A stretch of DNA of 64,000 nt from Cloacibacterium sp. TD35 (GCF_028864635.1 NZ_CP104850.1:626001-690000); one strand, 5' to 3'; numbered from the stretch's first letter, positions 35,097-44,865 are shown. Notes: generated by a model not told the origin, from the letters alone. Program-made: numbers and translations.

Positions 35097-35130
35097 GAAA
35101 AAACCGCTTCAAATAAGATTGAAACGGTTT
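35097..35130 (-). terminator. Terminator of the ricT-gldH-pbp1A unit
   Basis: AAACCGCTTCAA and TTGAAACGGTTT form a 12-bp stem with one wobble pair, followed on the minus strand by a T run. Confidence 0.75.
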
Positions 35131-35137
35131 ATAAGTT

Positions 35138-37501
35138 TTATTGATTGAAATCTACTTCGTCTTTGTTCAGATTTTCGTTGAGATTTTCTTCTTTTGGTTT
35201 ATTGCTTTTAGGCTGATTGTCTTTTGGTTTAGGATTTTTTATTTGGTCTATGGTTTGTAATCCGCCATCATCTCCATAACCTCCAAGTCCCTGTAAATCT
35301 GCACAATCACCCGTCCAATTAGAAGGTTTGGCAAATTTATCATCTGGTGTAATTCCCAGTTTTTTATCTGCCCAAATTTTCTTCATGAAAATTCCCCAAA
35401 TCGGCAATGCCATTCTAGCACCTTGACCTTCACCTGTACTCCAGAAGTGGGTTGCTCTGTCTTCCCAGCCTACCCAAACTCCTGTTGCTAGATTAGGTGT
35501 AATTCCCATGAACCAACCATCTGAGTTGTTCTGAGTAGTTCCTGTTTTACCAGCTATTTCTACAGTATCAGGAATTCCCATTCTTCTTAACTGCCCAGAA
35601 GCTGTACCGAATCTTGTAACGCCTTTCATCAAGTCTATCATGGTATAGGCGTACATTTCGTTCATGACTTCTTTGGTTTCGTTTTTCACCTCTTTAATCA
35701 CTCTACCATTTGCATCTTCTATACGCCAAACCATTTCTGGTTTTATGTAATTTCCATAATTTGCAAAAGTACTGTATGCTCCCAACATTTCATAAATGGT
35801 AATATCTGTAGAACCTAGAGCGATTGCATATTCATTAGGCATTTCTTCTGTTACTCCTAAATCTCTAGCCAATTGGATTACTTTTTTAGGACTTACAGAT
35901 TCTATTAGTCTTACTGCAACTGGGTTTTTAGAATGTGCCAATGCGTCTCTCAAAGTAAGATTACTGCCGTTACCTTCTACTACCCAATCTCCTTTAGTGT
36001 ATCTAGCATTAGACACGGTAGAACAAGGGGTCATTCCTAAATTCATAATGGCAGTAGCGTATACAAACGGTTTAAATGTAGAACCTACTTGTCTTTTTCC
36101 TTGCTTTACGTGGTCATATTGAAAATGTTTCCAGTCGATTCCTCCTACCCAAGCTTTAATATCACCTGTTGCCGGTTCCATAGACATTAAACCTGCTTGT
36201 GCAATTTGCTTATGATATCTGATTGAATCATATGGAGACATTTCGGTTTCTTTTTCTCCTTCCCAAGTAAAGATGGTGGTTTTGGTTGGCGTTTTGAAAT
36301 CCATCATAATAGAATCTTCTGAAACACCTTCTGCAGCCAATTGTTTATATCGACCTGTTCTTTTCATTGCAGCCAACATAATGCCGTCAATTTGATCTTT
36401 TTTCAAGAAATAGAAAGGTCTATTAGGATTTCTGCGTTGTTCTTCGTCAAAGCTTTTCTGAAGACTAGTCATATGTTCCTTAATGGCTTCTTCTGCATAT
36501 TTCTGCATTTTAGAATCTAAGGTTACAAAGATTTTAAGACCGTCTCTGTAAATATTTACATCTTTACCTGTCTCTTTTTCGTATTCTTCTAGGTAATTAT
36601 TGATTTCTTTTCTTAAATAATGCTTATAGTAAGCAGAATATCCTTCGTCTACAGATTCTACAGGATGGAAATCTACTACAATGGGTTCCGCCACCACTTT
36701 GTCATAAGTAGCTTGGTCTATATAGTTGGTTTTAAGCATTTGCTCTAGAACCACATTTCTTCTGTCTTTGGCCTTTTCAGGATATTTTATCGGGTTATTT
36801 CTTACTGGATTTTCGAGCATTGCTACAAAAGTAGCTGCTTCTGAAAGCGTAAGTTCTTTGGTTGATTTATTGAAATAAATTTTAGAAGCGAGTTCTATTC
36901 CATTTGCATTGTGCAAGAAATCAAACTTATTAAAATAAAGCGTGATGATTTCTTCTTTGGTATATCTTTTCTCCAAACTTACTGCAACAGACCATTCTTT
37001 TAATTTTTGGAAAGCTCTTTGAAATTTATTTTGAGAAGCTCCTTTAGTAAACAACAATTTTGCCAACTGCTGAGAAATGGTAGAACCTCCTCCTCTTTTC
37101 CCACCATAAGCTACCGCTCTTGCAAAAGCCTGTAAATCAATTCCTGAGTGCTCACGGAAACGTTCATCTTCTTTTGCCATTAATGCATACACTAAATGCG
37201 GTGGTAAATCTTTATAAGTAACCGGAATGGTTTTTTCTTTCTCGAATTTTCCTAAGGTAACGCCATCAGATGAAATGATTTCTGAAGCTACGTAAATATC
37301 TGGATTTTCTAGTTCATTTACATCTGGCATATCTCCCACAATTCCTTGAGATACAGCAAAAAACAAAAATGCTGTTCCTAGAATTATTCCTCCTAAGCCA
37401 AGCCAAATGAATTTCACCCATTTTTTATAACCAAAGTTTTTTTGCTTTTTGGGTGGCAACGGAAAATTAAGTGTGCTGCCTTGTTTTACAGTGTTTTCCA
37501 T
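35138..37501 (-). CDS. Penicillin-binding protein 1A (bifunctional class A PBP)
   Basis: A 787-residue glycosyltransferase/transpeptidase. It has a cytoplasmic N-terminus and one membrane helix (about 29-50). The GT51 domain has the catalytic KEDERFREHSGID (near 110) and RGGGSTISQQLAKLLF (near 136). The transpeptidase has STFK (about 475), SKNP near 525 and KTGTTQ near 650. A Pro/Lys/Asn-rich tail ends the chain. It is 7 bases after gldH and closes the ricT-gldH-pbp1A unit, an arrangement I associate with flavobacteria. Its role is cell-wall polymerisation and cross-linking. Confidence 0.95.
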   Translation of the reverse strand: MENTVKQGSTLNFPLPPKKQKNFGYKKWVKFIWLGLGGIILGTAFLFFAVSQGIVGDMPDVNELENPDIYVASEIISSDGVTLGKFEKEKTIPVTYKDLPPHLVYALMAKEDERFREHSGIDLQAFARAVAYGGKRGGGSTISQQLAKLLFTKGASQNKFQRAFQKLKEWSVAVSLEKRYTKEEIITLYFNKFDFLHNANGIELASKIYFNKSTKELTLSEAATFVAMLENPVRNNPIKYPEKAKDRRNVVLEQMLKTNYIDQATYDKVVAEPIVVDFHPVESVDEGYSAYYKHYLRKEINNYLEEYEKETGKDVNIYRDGLKIFVTLDSKMQKYAEEAIKEHMTSLQKSFDEEQRRNPNRPFYFLKKDQIDGIMLAAMKRTGRYKQLAAEGVSEDSIMMDFKTPTKTTIFTWEGEKETEMSPYDSIRYHKQIAQAGLMSMEPATGDIKAWVGGIDWKHFQYDHVKQGKRQVGSTFKPFVYATAIMNLGMTPCSTVSNARYTKGDWVVEGNGSNLTLRDALAHSKNPVAVRLIESVSPKKVIQLARDLGVTEEMPNEYAIALGSTDITIYEMLGAYSTFANYGNYIKPEMVWRIEDANGRVIKEVKNETKEVMNEMYAYTMIDLMKGVTRFGTASGQLRRMGIPDTVEIAGKTGTTQNNSDGWFMGITPNLATGVWVGWEDRATHFWSTGEGQGARMALPIWGIFMKKIWADKKLGITPDDKFAKPSNWTGDCADLQGLGGYGDDGGLQTIDQIKNPKPKDNQPKSNKPKEENLNENLNKDEVDFNQ

Positions 37502-37508
37502 ATAATGA

Positions 37509-37976
37509 TTATGGTTGTGTTGAATTTTCTAATTTTACGCCCAAATCTTCAATCCCTACCAGACTATTGGTTCTCATTCCTTGTTTTACACCAATAATAT
37601 ATTTCCCTTTTTTCGGAAATTTATATTGGTTTTTATATTGAAACAATATTTCTTTAGTCTCGCCAAAACCTTTTCCTAACCATTCTCCATTAGGTTTTGC
37701 TATGATGTAGTTAAGCGTATCTATTTTAAAATTTTTCTCATTTTCAGCTTTGAGGTAAGTAATTAAAAACAGATTACTGTATGGATAATCGTTATTATTT
37801 CTTACAACAAATATAATGTTTTTAGGAGTGCTGATGTCTTCTATATTCATAGTGAACAGCAGTTCCTTTTTCTTATCCCAAGTTCCGTTTACTTCATTCA
37901 TAGAAACCACTTCATTATTATAGGAACATGAAATAAGCATTATAGAAACGAAAAATATTTGAAAATATTTAATCAT
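37509..37976 (-). CDS. gldH: GldH-type gliding-motility lipoprotein
   Basis: A 155-residue lipoprotein with a signal ending in LISC (Cys17), followed by a beta-rich domain. Size, lipobox and the segments NIIFVVRNNNDYPYSNLFLI and LNYIIAKPNGEWLGKGFGE fit GldH, a lipoprotein linked to flavobacterial gliding and type IX secretion. Many non-gliding relatives keep it, so it does not prove motility. ATG 37976 overlaps the ricT stop by 8 bases and is preferred over an upstream in-frame start within ricT. pbp1A follows after 7 bases. Confidence 0.88.
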   Translation of the reverse strand: MIKYFQIFFVSIMLISCSYNNEVVSMNEVNGTWDKKKELLFTMNIEDISTPKNIIFVVRNNNDYPYSNLFLITYLKAENEKNFKIDTLNYIIAKPNGEWLGKGFGETKEILFQYKNQYKFPKKGKYIIGVKQGMRTNSLVGIEDLGVKLENSTQP

Positions 37977-39228
37977 TATTATTTCTTTTTGGAGGAAATC
38001 TTTTTTTGTTTTTATTAAACTTTTTAGGAGCATTGGTTTTTTCAGGTCTATTATTATCCTTTTGAGCTTCTGGCTCTTTGGTTACCTGCTCTGCTCTATT
38101 ATTTCCTGTATTTTTATTTCTATGCTTGTTTGGTTTCTTTTTCTCAAATCTATCCAGATTATTCTCTTGAATCAAATCTACAGTTTCTACCTTGTCTGCT
38201 CCTGTGAAGGATTTCAACTCTTCTAATGGAATTGATTTCTGACCTTTGCTATTGATTTTCATCATTTTTTTAACCTCAGCTACGTCTAAATCATACCAAG
38301 CCATAGAATTATCTACATAGGCAAACCACATTTTCTTTTTGAAAACGTCTATTTTAATGCAAAAAGCTCTTCCTTTTTCGGTTTCTAGAATAGTATTAGA
38401 AGAAGGAAAATCTGATAATGCATCTACATAACTGTCTAATTCAAAATTAAGACAGCATTTTAATTTACCACATTGTCCTGCTAGCTTCAGCGGATTGATA
38501 CTTAACTGCTGGTATCTTGCCGCATTGGTATTTACTGAACGGAAGTCTGTGAGCCAAGTAGAACAGCATAATTCTCTACCACAAGAACCTATTCCGCCTA
38601 CTTTGGCAGATTCTTGTCTGTAGCCTATTTGCTTCATATCAATCTTTGTTTTGAAAGATGAAGCGTATTCTTTAATCAATTGGCGGAAATCTACTCTACC
38701 TTCTGCGGTATAATAAAAAGTAGCTTTCGAACCATCTCCTTGATATTCTACATCAGTGATTTTCATTTCCAAACCTAGATTTTTAGCAATTTTTCTTGCC
38801 TGAATCTTTGTTTGATCTTCTTTTTTTCTAGCATCTTGCCAAATCTCTACATCTTTTTGTGTAGCGACTCTATAAATTTTAAGGGCAGCGTCTTCAGAAA
38901 AATGTTTCTTTTTCATCTGAATTTTAACAAGTTCTCCTGTTAAACTTACTACTCCTATATCGTGACCCGGATTAGATTCTACTGTAACTACGCTACCAAT
39001 GTGAAGTGGTAACTGGTTTACATTATTGTAATAGCATTTTCTATCATTCTTAAATCTTACTTCTACAAAATTGCACTTATTCTGTTTAGGTGCTTGTATT
39101 GTAGATAGCCAATCAAAGACGCTTAATTTATAACTATTCCCACAGGTATTGACATTTTCGCAACCTGTAGTGCTCTTAGTAGCACAAGAATGTTTAGAAT
39201 CTCCGGATGAATTACATCCACAACTCAT
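37969..39228 (-). CDS. RicT/PSP1-family protein
   Basis: A 419-residue protein with the PSP1 C-terminal domain found in Bacillus RicT (YaaT), an Fe-S protein of the RicAFT complex that affects RNA processing. The hallmark GSCGRELCCSTWL (near 216) and GQCGKLKCCLNFELDSY (near 253) give clustered Cys ligands. A further Cys-rich N-terminus (MSCGCNSSGDSKHSC) is unusual and may bind metal or iron-sulfur. The C-terminal tail after about 360 is basic and Asn/Lys-rich, suggesting RNA contact. A -7 box (minus TAAATTTG, 39248-39255) precedes it. It leads the gldH-pbp1A unit. Confidence 0.9.
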   Translation of the reverse strand: MSCGCNSSGDSKHSCATKSTTGCENVNTCGNSYKLSVFDWLSTIQAPKQNKCNFVEVRFKNDRKCYYNNVNQLPLHIGSVVTVESNPGHDIGVVSLTGELVKIQMKKKHFSEDAALKIYRVATQKDVEIWQDARKKEDQTKIQARKIAKNLGLEMKITDVEYQGDGSKATFYYTAEGRVDFRQLIKEYASSFKTKIDMKQIGYRQESAKVGGIGSCGRELCCSTWLTDFRSVNTNAARYQQLSINPLKLAGQCGKLKCCLNFELDSYVDALSDFPSSNTILETEKGRAFCIKIDVFKKKMWFAYVDNSMAWYDLDVAEVKKMMKINSKGQKSIPLEELKSFTGADKVETVDLIQENNLDRFEKKKPNKHRNKNTGNNRAEQVTKEPEAQKDNNRPEKTNAPKKFNKNKKRFPPKRNNND

Positions 39229-39634
39229 AATAATATTTTAATTCTTGCAAATTTAGTATAATTTTTAAACTATGTAACATAAAACAATAAGTCTATCATC
39301 ACGAAGTCTAAATTATCATATTTATAAACGATATTTATTTTTAACATAAAAATAATAAATTTTAAATAATATTATTATATTATTCATATTTTATTTTTTG
39401 AGCTTTACATGCAATACATAATTATTGTTTAATATTATTTTAATTAAACAATTGTTTAAATGCTATTATTCATCTTTTCTTTAACTAACTGTTTATCAAT
39501 GTTTTATTTTTTTTTAAAAAAAATAAAAATTATAAACATTATTTAATTTCACATTTTCGTTTAATTTTTTTAATAAAATTTTAACATTTATATTTAAATA
39601 AATTCTATATTTGACCCAATAATTATTAATTAAC
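39229..39634. other. Gene-free 406-base AT-rich divergent promoter region
   Basis: No open frame is credible. It holds the ricT -7 box (39248-39255) at one end and the fadL -7 box (TATATTTG, 39606-39613) at the other. The middle is extremely AT-rich with several ATTATT runs. Confidence 0.6.
39606..39613 (+). promoter_or_regulatory. -7 box of the FadL/SGNH operon
   Basis: TATATTTG lies 21 bases before ATG 39635. Confidence 0.6.
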
Positions 39635-40876
39635 ATGAAAAGAATTTTAATAACTACAGCTCTTTTAGCTGGCGTATTTTCTTACGCAGGAGGTTTTAGA
39701 GTTTCATTACAAGGGGTAAAACAACTTGCAATGGCTCATACAAGCGCGCATACAGACGATGCGAGTGTTGCTTTTTTTAACCCTGCAGGTATCTCTTTTA
39801 TTCCTAGCAAATTGAGTGTTGCAGTGGGCGGTTTTGGTGCTATTTCAGAAGTAGAGTACCAAAGTCTAGAAACTTTACAATCTTACAAGACAGAAAACCC
39901 AGTGGGAACTCCACTTTATGCAGCGATTGCATATAAAGTTACAAATAATGTTTCTGTAGGTTTAAGCGTAACTACTCCATTCGGTAGTACCGTAAAATGG
40001 GCAGATGATTGGACAGGTAGAGAAATTGTTCAAAAAATGGAACTGAAGAGTTTCTTATTCCAGCCTATGATTTCATATAAATTTAACGATTGGGCTGCTT
40101 TTGGTGTGAGCTACATTTATGCAAAAGGTATGGTAGATTGGGACAAAGCGGTTACCAACCTAGGCGGAACTCTTAATATTAATGACGAAAAAGCTACAGG
40201 ATCTGGATTTGGAGTTGGTTTTTATTTAAAGCCATCTAGTAATTTAGATTTCAGCGTTGCATACCGTTCGCCTGTTATCATGAAAGCAGATAATGGTATA
40301 GCTACATTTACTGGAGTTCCTGCAGCAGTACTTTCATCTCCTCAATTAAATGTAGGAGCAGATGGTCAAGATGCTTTCAAAGCAAAATTACCTCTAGTTG
40401 ATGAATATACCGTTGGTATAACTTATAAAATTACACCAAAATGGTTAGTCTCAGCTGATTTCAACTATCATGGCTGGGAAAGATACAGCAAGTTAACATT
40501 AGACTTCGAAAACGCTCTTGTAGGAAACCAAGCAGACAAAACGATTCTAGTATCTCCTAAAAACTTCAAAAATACTAAGACATTTAGAGTGGGTACTCAG
40601 TACATGTTAACAGATAAATTCGCTGGTAGATTAGGTTATTATTATGACGAATCTCCTTATACTGATAAGTATTTTATTCCTGAAACGCCTTCATTTGATG
40701 CAAGTGTAGTAACTGCAGGTTTTGGATATAAATTTGGTAAGTTAGGAGTAGATTTAGCAGCTGCGCTATCATTCCCTGAAGCAAGAAAAGTTGATAACTC
40801 TTATCTGAACTTCTACGGACAAGCTAAAGCTAAAGCAATGTATCTAGGTTTAGGTTTCACTTACAATGCATTTTAA
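39635..40876 (+). CDS. OmpP1/FadL-family outer-membrane transporter
   Basis: A 413-residue beta-barrel of the FadL family, which imports long-chain fatty acids and other hydrophobic compounds. The signal peptide (about 1-18) precedes GGFRVSLQGVKQLAMAHTSAH, the usual N-terminal hatch segment, and the NPAGISFIPSK stretch that is strongly conserved in the family. The C-terminus ends in LGLGFTYNAF with a terminal Phe for barrel assembly. It is followed 11 bases later by an SGNH lipoprotein gene. Together they could release and import fatty acids. Confidence 0.92.
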   Translation: MKRILITTALLAGVFSYAGGFRVSLQGVKQLAMAHTSAHTDDASVAFFNPAGISFIPSKLSVAVGGFGAISEVEYQSLETLQSYKTENPVGTPLYAAIAYKVTNNVSVGLSVTTPFGSTVKWADDWTGREIVQKMELKSFLFQPMISYKFNDWAAFGVSYIYAKGMVDWDKAVTNLGGTLNINDEKATGSGFGVGFYLKPSSNLDFSVAYRSPVIMKADNGIATFTGVPAAVLSSPQLNVGADGQDAFKAKLPLVDEYTVGITYKITPKWLVSADFNYHGWERYSKLTLDFENALVGNQADKTILVSPKNFKNTKTFRVGTQYMLTDKFAGRLGYYYDESPYTDKYFIPETPSFDASVVTAGFGYKFGKLGVDLAAALSFPEARKVDNSYLNFYGQAKAKAMYLGLGFTYNAF

Positions 40877-40887
40877 TTAAAAGAATT

Positions 40888-42426
40888 ATGAAAAAAATAA
40901 TATTATCAGCTTTCGCAATTTCAGCTTTAACTCTTGTAAGCTGTAACACAGATTTCGAAAGAGACGTAAATAACGTTACGGTTTCTGCAGGAAATGCAGA
41001 TTTTTCAAAATTTGTTTCAATAGGAAACTCACTCACTTCAGGATATAGAGACGGTGCATTATACCTAGATGGGCAAAAAGAATCTTTTCCTTCTATGATT
41101 GCTAAACAAATGGCTCTTGCAGGAGGTACACAAACTTTTACACAACCATTAATGCCAAATAACGTAGGTGGATTCACTGATTTATTTGCCGCTTCTGGTA
41201 ACAAAGAGTTTTATGGAAAATTAACGCTAAGCGCAACCCTTTCTCCTACACCTTCAGCTCCAGGTGCTAACCTAGACATTATTGGGGGTACAGGAAAATA
41301 TTTTAATAACATGGGGGTTCCTGGTGCTAAATCTTTCCATTTAGTAACTCCTGGTTATGGTAGTGCTGCTAATTTAGCTACAGGAAAGGCTAATCCTTAC
41401 TTCGTGAGATTTGCAACATCTGCAACCACTACAGTTCTAACAGATGCAGCGGCACAGCAACCTAGTTTCTATACATTATGGATTGGGAATAATGACGTTC
41501 TTTCTTACGCAACTTCTGGTGGTTCTGGAGTAGACCAAAAAGGAAACTTAGATCCATCTACTTATGGTTCTAACGATATTTCTGACCCTAACGTTGTAGC
41601 AAATGTAATTAAAAACGTTATCTTAGGTTTAAAAGGTGCAAATGCAAAATCTAAAGGAGCAATTGCAAATATTCCGTATGTTACCACAATACCTTATTTT
41701 ACAACCGTTCCTTACAATCCATTAACCCCTACATTATTAGGATCAAATCTTGCTACTCTAAACGCAAGTTTATATGGCCCGCTTAAGCAAGCGCTTACAG
41801 CATTTGGAGCTGGAAGCAGAATTAATTTACTTTCTGCCACATCTACAAACCCTGTTTTGATTAAAGATACATCTTTAACAGATTTATCTGCTCAGCTAAC
41901 TGCAGCCTTAACTCCATCATTAGGATTAGCAACAGCTACTGCATTTGGGCAAATTTTTGGTCAGGCTAGACAAGCTACAGCAGAAGACTATATTCTTCTT
42001 ACTACAAGTACAGTTATTGGGTCTACCAATTCTAGTGCTCCTGCACCAGTAAATGTATATGGTATTTCTTACCCACTAGAAAACAAACATGTTTTAACTA
42101 AAACCGAGGCTGCTACTGTAAAAACAGCTGTAGATGCTTATAACGCTTCTATTTCAAGCTTAGCAACAACTTACGGCCTTGCATTAGTTGACGCCAATGC
42201 AAAAATGAGAGAGTTAGCAACTGCATCAGGAATTCAATACAATGGAGTGAAGTATAGCGCATCATTTGTAACAGGAGGTACTTTCTCTTTAGATGGAGTA
42301 CACCCTAATGGTAGAGGTTATGCATTAATTGCAAATACTTTCATCGCTGCAATTAATAATACATTCTACTCTACACTTCCATTCGTAGATGTTAATGCTT
42401 ATTCTGGGGTAACTTTCCCAAAATAG
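40888..42426 (+). CDS. SGNH/GDSL-family hydrolase lipoprotein
   Basis: A 512-residue lipoprotein with lipobox LVSC (Cys19) and an SGNH esterase/lipase fold. Block I reads SIGNSLTSGY with nucleophile Ser48, so the usual GDSL is GNSL. Block III is LWIGNNDVL (Asn). Block V is LDGVHPNGRGYALIAN, giving the catalytic Asp-His pair. The chain is longer than the typical 200-residue SGNH enzyme because of Ala/Thr-rich insertions. It is the second gene of a two-gene operon with a FadL porin, which suggests surface hydrolysis of acyl esters followed by uptake. Confidence 0.88.
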   Translation: MKKIILSAFAISALTLVSCNTDFERDVNNVTVSAGNADFSKFVSIGNSLTSGYRDGALYLDGQKESFPSMIAKQMALAGGTQTFTQPLMPNNVGGFTDLFAASGNKEFYGKLTLSATLSPTPSAPGANLDIIGGTGKYFNNMGVPGAKSFHLVTPGYGSAANLATGKANPYFVRFATSATTTVLTDAAAQQPSFYTLWIGNNDVLSYATSGGSGVDQKGNLDPSTYGSNDISDPNVVANVIKNVILGLKGANAKSKGAIANIPYVTTIPYFTTVPYNPLTPTLLGSNLATLNASLYGPLKQALTAFGAGSRINLLSATSTNPVLIKDTSLTDLSAQLTAALTPSLGLATATAFGQIFGQARQATAEDYILLTTSTVIGSTNSSAPAPVNVYGISYPLENKHVLTKTEAATVKTAVDAYNASISSLATTYGLALVDANAKMRELATASGIQYNGVKYSASFVTGGTFSLDGVHPNGRGYALIANTFIAAINNTFYSTLPFVDVNAYSGVTFPK

Positions 42427-42451
42427 TAATAATAAAAAAATAATTTTTATA

Positions 42452-42488
42452 AAAACCACCTGATATTTTTCAGGTGGTTTTATTTTTT
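42452..42488 (+). terminator. Terminator of the FadL/SGNH operon
   Basis: AAACCACCTGA and TCAGGTGGTTT form an 11-bp stem around a short T/A loop, with a T-rich tail. Confidence 0.9.
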
Positions 42489-42489
42489 T

Positions 42490-42497
42490 TAAATTTG
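42490..42497 (+). promoter_or_regulatory. -7 box of prs
   Basis: TAAATTTG lies 20 bases before ATG 42518 and directly after the preceding terminator. Confidence 0.55.
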
Positions 42498-42517
42498 CAA
42501 AACCAAAAAAAGTAAAA

Positions 42518-43456
42518 ATGGCTGATCAAGCAACCTATTTGTTTTGCACCAGAACAAGTCGAGATTTAGCAGAAAAAATCGCTAATCACTATGGGCAAGA
42601 ATTAGGGAAAATTAATTTCCAACAGTTTAGTGACGGGGAATTCGAACCCGTATTAGATCAATCTGTAAGAGGAGGAAGAGTTTTTCTTATCGGCTCTACC
42701 TTTCCGCCAGCAGACAATCTTTTAGAACTTCTTTTAATGATTGATGCTGCAAAAAGAGCATCAGCAAAAAGCATTACCGTAGTGATTCCATATTTTGGAT
42801 TGGCTAGACAAGACAGAAAAGATAAGCCTAGAGCACCAATCGGAGCAAAATTAGTAGCTAATCTATTAACTGCAGCTGGCGCTACAAGAATCATGACTAT
42901 TGATTTACACGCAGACCAAATTCAAGGTTTCTTCGAAATTCCTGTAGACCATCTTTATGCTTCTACAATCTTTGTAGACCACATTAAGTCTTTAAACTTA
43001 GATAATCTTACCATTGCTTCACCAGATATGGGAGGTGCAAAAAGAGCGAAAAATTACGCGGGTTACCTAGGTGCAGAAGTAGTAATTGCCTACAAAGAAA
43101 GAAAAAAAGCAAATGTAGTAGAGGAAATGTTCTTGATTGGCGATGTAAAAGACAGAAATGTTATCCTAATTGATGACATGATAGACACTGCAGGAACACT
43201 TTGCAAAGCAGCAGAAATTTTGATGAAAAACGGAGCAAAATCAGTAAGAGCCATGGCAACTCACCCAGTTCTTTCTGGTAAAGCCTATGAAAATATAGAA
43301 AACTCACAGATTAGCGAAGTAATTGTAACTGATACTATTCCAGTAAAATCAGAGCTTTCTTCTAAAATTAAGGTCTTATCATGTGCCAAACTATTTGCAG
43401 ATGTAATGAAGATGGTACACGAGCATAAATCAATTAGTGATAAGTTTATTATATAA
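42518..43456 (+). CDS. prs: Ribose-phosphate pyrophosphokinase
   Basis: Prs makes PRPP from ribose-5-phosphate and ATP for purine, pyrimidine, histidine and NAD synthesis. The length is 312 residues. The N-terminal FSDGEFEPVLDQSVRGG stretch, the ATP-loop region PYFGLARQDRKDKPRAPIGA, the catalytic flexible loop near AYKERKKANVV, and the PRPP-binding VILIDDMIDTAGTL are all present. rplY follows after 54 bases with its own -7 box. Confidence 0.97.
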   Translation: MADQATYLFCTRTSRDLAEKIANHYGQELGKINFQQFSDGEFEPVLDQSVRGGRVFLIGSTFPPADNLLELLLMIDAAKRASAKSITVVIPYFGLARQDRKDKPRAPIGAKLVANLLTAAGATRIMTIDLHADQIQGFFEIPVDHLYASTIFVDHIKSLNLDNLTIASPDMGGAKRAKNYAGYLGAEVVIAYKERKKANVVEEMFLIGDVKDRNVILIDDMIDTAGTLCKAAEILMKNGAKSVRAMATHPVLSGKAYENIENSQISEVIVTDTIPVKSELSSKIKVLSCAKLFADVMKMVHEHKSISDKFII

Positions 43457-43466
43457 ATTTTTTCAC

Positions 43467-43474
43467 TATATTTG
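43467..43474 (+). promoter_or_regulatory. -7 box of rplY
   Basis: TATATTTG lies 36 bases before ATG 43511. Confidence 0.55.
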
Positions 43475-43510
43475 CAGCCTGAAAAATTTAACACACTTAA
43501 ATATTTTTAA

Positions 43511-44152
43511 ATGAAATCTATTACAATTCAAGGTACAAAAAGAGAAAGCGTGGGCAAAAAGTCTACCAAAGCTCTACGTGATGCTGAATTAGTTCCTTGT
43601 GTTGTTTATGGAGGTGAGCAACCAATCAATTTCTCTACTACAGAGAAATCTTTCAAAGACTTGGTTTACACTCCAGATGCACACACGGTAGTAATTGAGC
43701 TAGATGGTCAAAAAATTGATGCTGTTTTACAAGACATCCAATTTCACCCAATTACAGACAAAATTCTTCACGCAGACTTCTATCAATTAAGCGCTGATAA
43801 ACCAGTAGTTATGGAAGTTCCTGTAAGAATTACCGGTCGTGCAAAAGGTGTTTTAGCGGGAGGTGTTCTAAGACAATCTTTCAGAAAATTAAGATTAAAA
43901 GCTATTCCTTCTAATCTACCAGACGAAATCGTAGTAGATGTTACTCCACTTAGAATTGGTAACAAATTATATGTAGGAGACATCAAAAACGATCAATACA
44001 CTTTCTTACATCCAGATAACGCAGTAGTAGCTGCTGTGAAGATGTCTAGAAATGCTATGAAAAATGCTGGTGCAATGGTAGAAGATGATGAAGATGAAGA
44101 AGAAGTTGCAACTGATGCAGCTCCAGAAGCAGAAGCTCCTGCAGCAGAATAA
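43511..44152 (+). CDS. rplY: 50S ribosomal protein L25 (CTC form)
   Basis: A 213-residue long-form L25 (general stress protein CTC type) that binds 5S rRNA. The N-terminal L25 domain (about 1-90) starts [20 protein letters not shown] and includes [11 protein letters not shown] and [19 protein letters not shown]. The C-terminal beta domain (about 95-180) includes [17 protein letters not shown]. An acidic tail ([10 protein letters not shown]) ends it, as is common in Bacteroidota. The prs-rplY pairing recurs in bacteria. Confidence 0.96.
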   Translation: MKSITIQGTKRESVGKKSTKALRDAELVPCVVYGGEQPINFSTTEKSFKDLVYTPDAHTVVIELDGQKIDAVLQDIQFHPITDKILHADFYQLSADKPVVMEVPVRITGRAKGVLAGGVLRQSFRKLRLKAIPSNLPDEIVVDVTPLRIGNKLYVGDIKNDQYTFLHPDNAVVAAVKMSRNAMKNAGAMVEDDEDEEEVATDAAPEAEAPAAE

Positions 44153-44176
44153 TTAGAGAATCTTTATTCTACATAT

Positions 44177-44210
44177 AAAACCATTCCGATGTTCGGGATG
44201 GTTTTTTTTT
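44177..44210 (+). terminator. Terminator of rplY
   Basis: AAACCATTCCG and CGGGATGGTTT pair with one wobble, followed by T9. Confidence 0.9.
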
Positions 44211-44291
44211 ATTTTTAAAACTTTTGTAATTTTTTTATTTTTAAATTTAACTTTCCTTAAAAAGAACAATCAAACCACTGAAAACTAAATT

Positions 44292-44843
44292 ATGAACTGT
44301 AAAGACGACGAAATCATCAGCTTGATGTTACAGCCCAATTCTTTGGAAAAAGGACTTCGTGCGATGATGGATACGTATCAAAGTCGGCTTTATTGGCATA
44401 TCAGAAGGTTAATTGTGCAACATGACCTTGCGCAAGATGTGTTGCAAGACACTTTTATTAAGGCTTATAATAATTTTGGTCAGTTTAAGAGAGACAGTAA
44501 ACTGTACACTTGGCTTTATAGAATTGCTACTAATGAAGCGCTTCAACAATTGGCAAAACTGAAAAAAATGCAAAAAACAGACGAAGATGCAGAATATTAC
44601 ATGCAAAACTTAGTCGCCCAAAATGCAGAGCGTGATGCAGAAGAAATTCAGATTTTATTGCAGAAAGCCATTCAAACATTACCAGAGAAACAAAAATTAG
44701 TTTTCAATATAAGATATTATGATGAATTGCCTTTCGAAGAAATAAGTAACATTCTAGAAATGAGCGTAAGTACTTGCAAAACCAATTACCACTACGCCAA
44801 AGAAAAAATAGAAAACTACATCAGAGAAAACTACGAATCATAA
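44292..44843 (+). CDS. ECF-type RNA polymerase sigma factor
   Basis: A 183-residue sigma-70 family regulator. Region 2 (about 20-90) includes HDLAQDVLQDTFIKAYNNFG and TWLYRIATNEALQQL. Region 4 (about 120-175) includes LPEKQKLVFNIRYYDELPFE and the helix-turn-helix ISNILEMSVSTCKTNYHYAK. It heads a three-gene unit with a single-pass membrane protein and a Spy-like exported protein, the usual sigma/anti-sigma/target layout. No standard -7 box is seen upstream, which would fit autoregulation by the ECF itself. Confidence 0.92.
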   Translation: MNCKDDEIISLMLQPNSLEKGLRAMMDTYQSRLYWHIRRLIVQHDLAQDVLQDTFIKAYNNFGQFKRDSKLYTWLYRIATNEALQQLAKLKKMQKTDEDAEYYMQNLVAQNAERDAEEIQILLQKAIQTLPEKQKLVFNIRYYDELPFEEISNILEMSVSTCKTNYHYAKEKIENYIRENYES

Positions 44844-44865
44844 GAAAATTTAAAAAAATTAGAAA

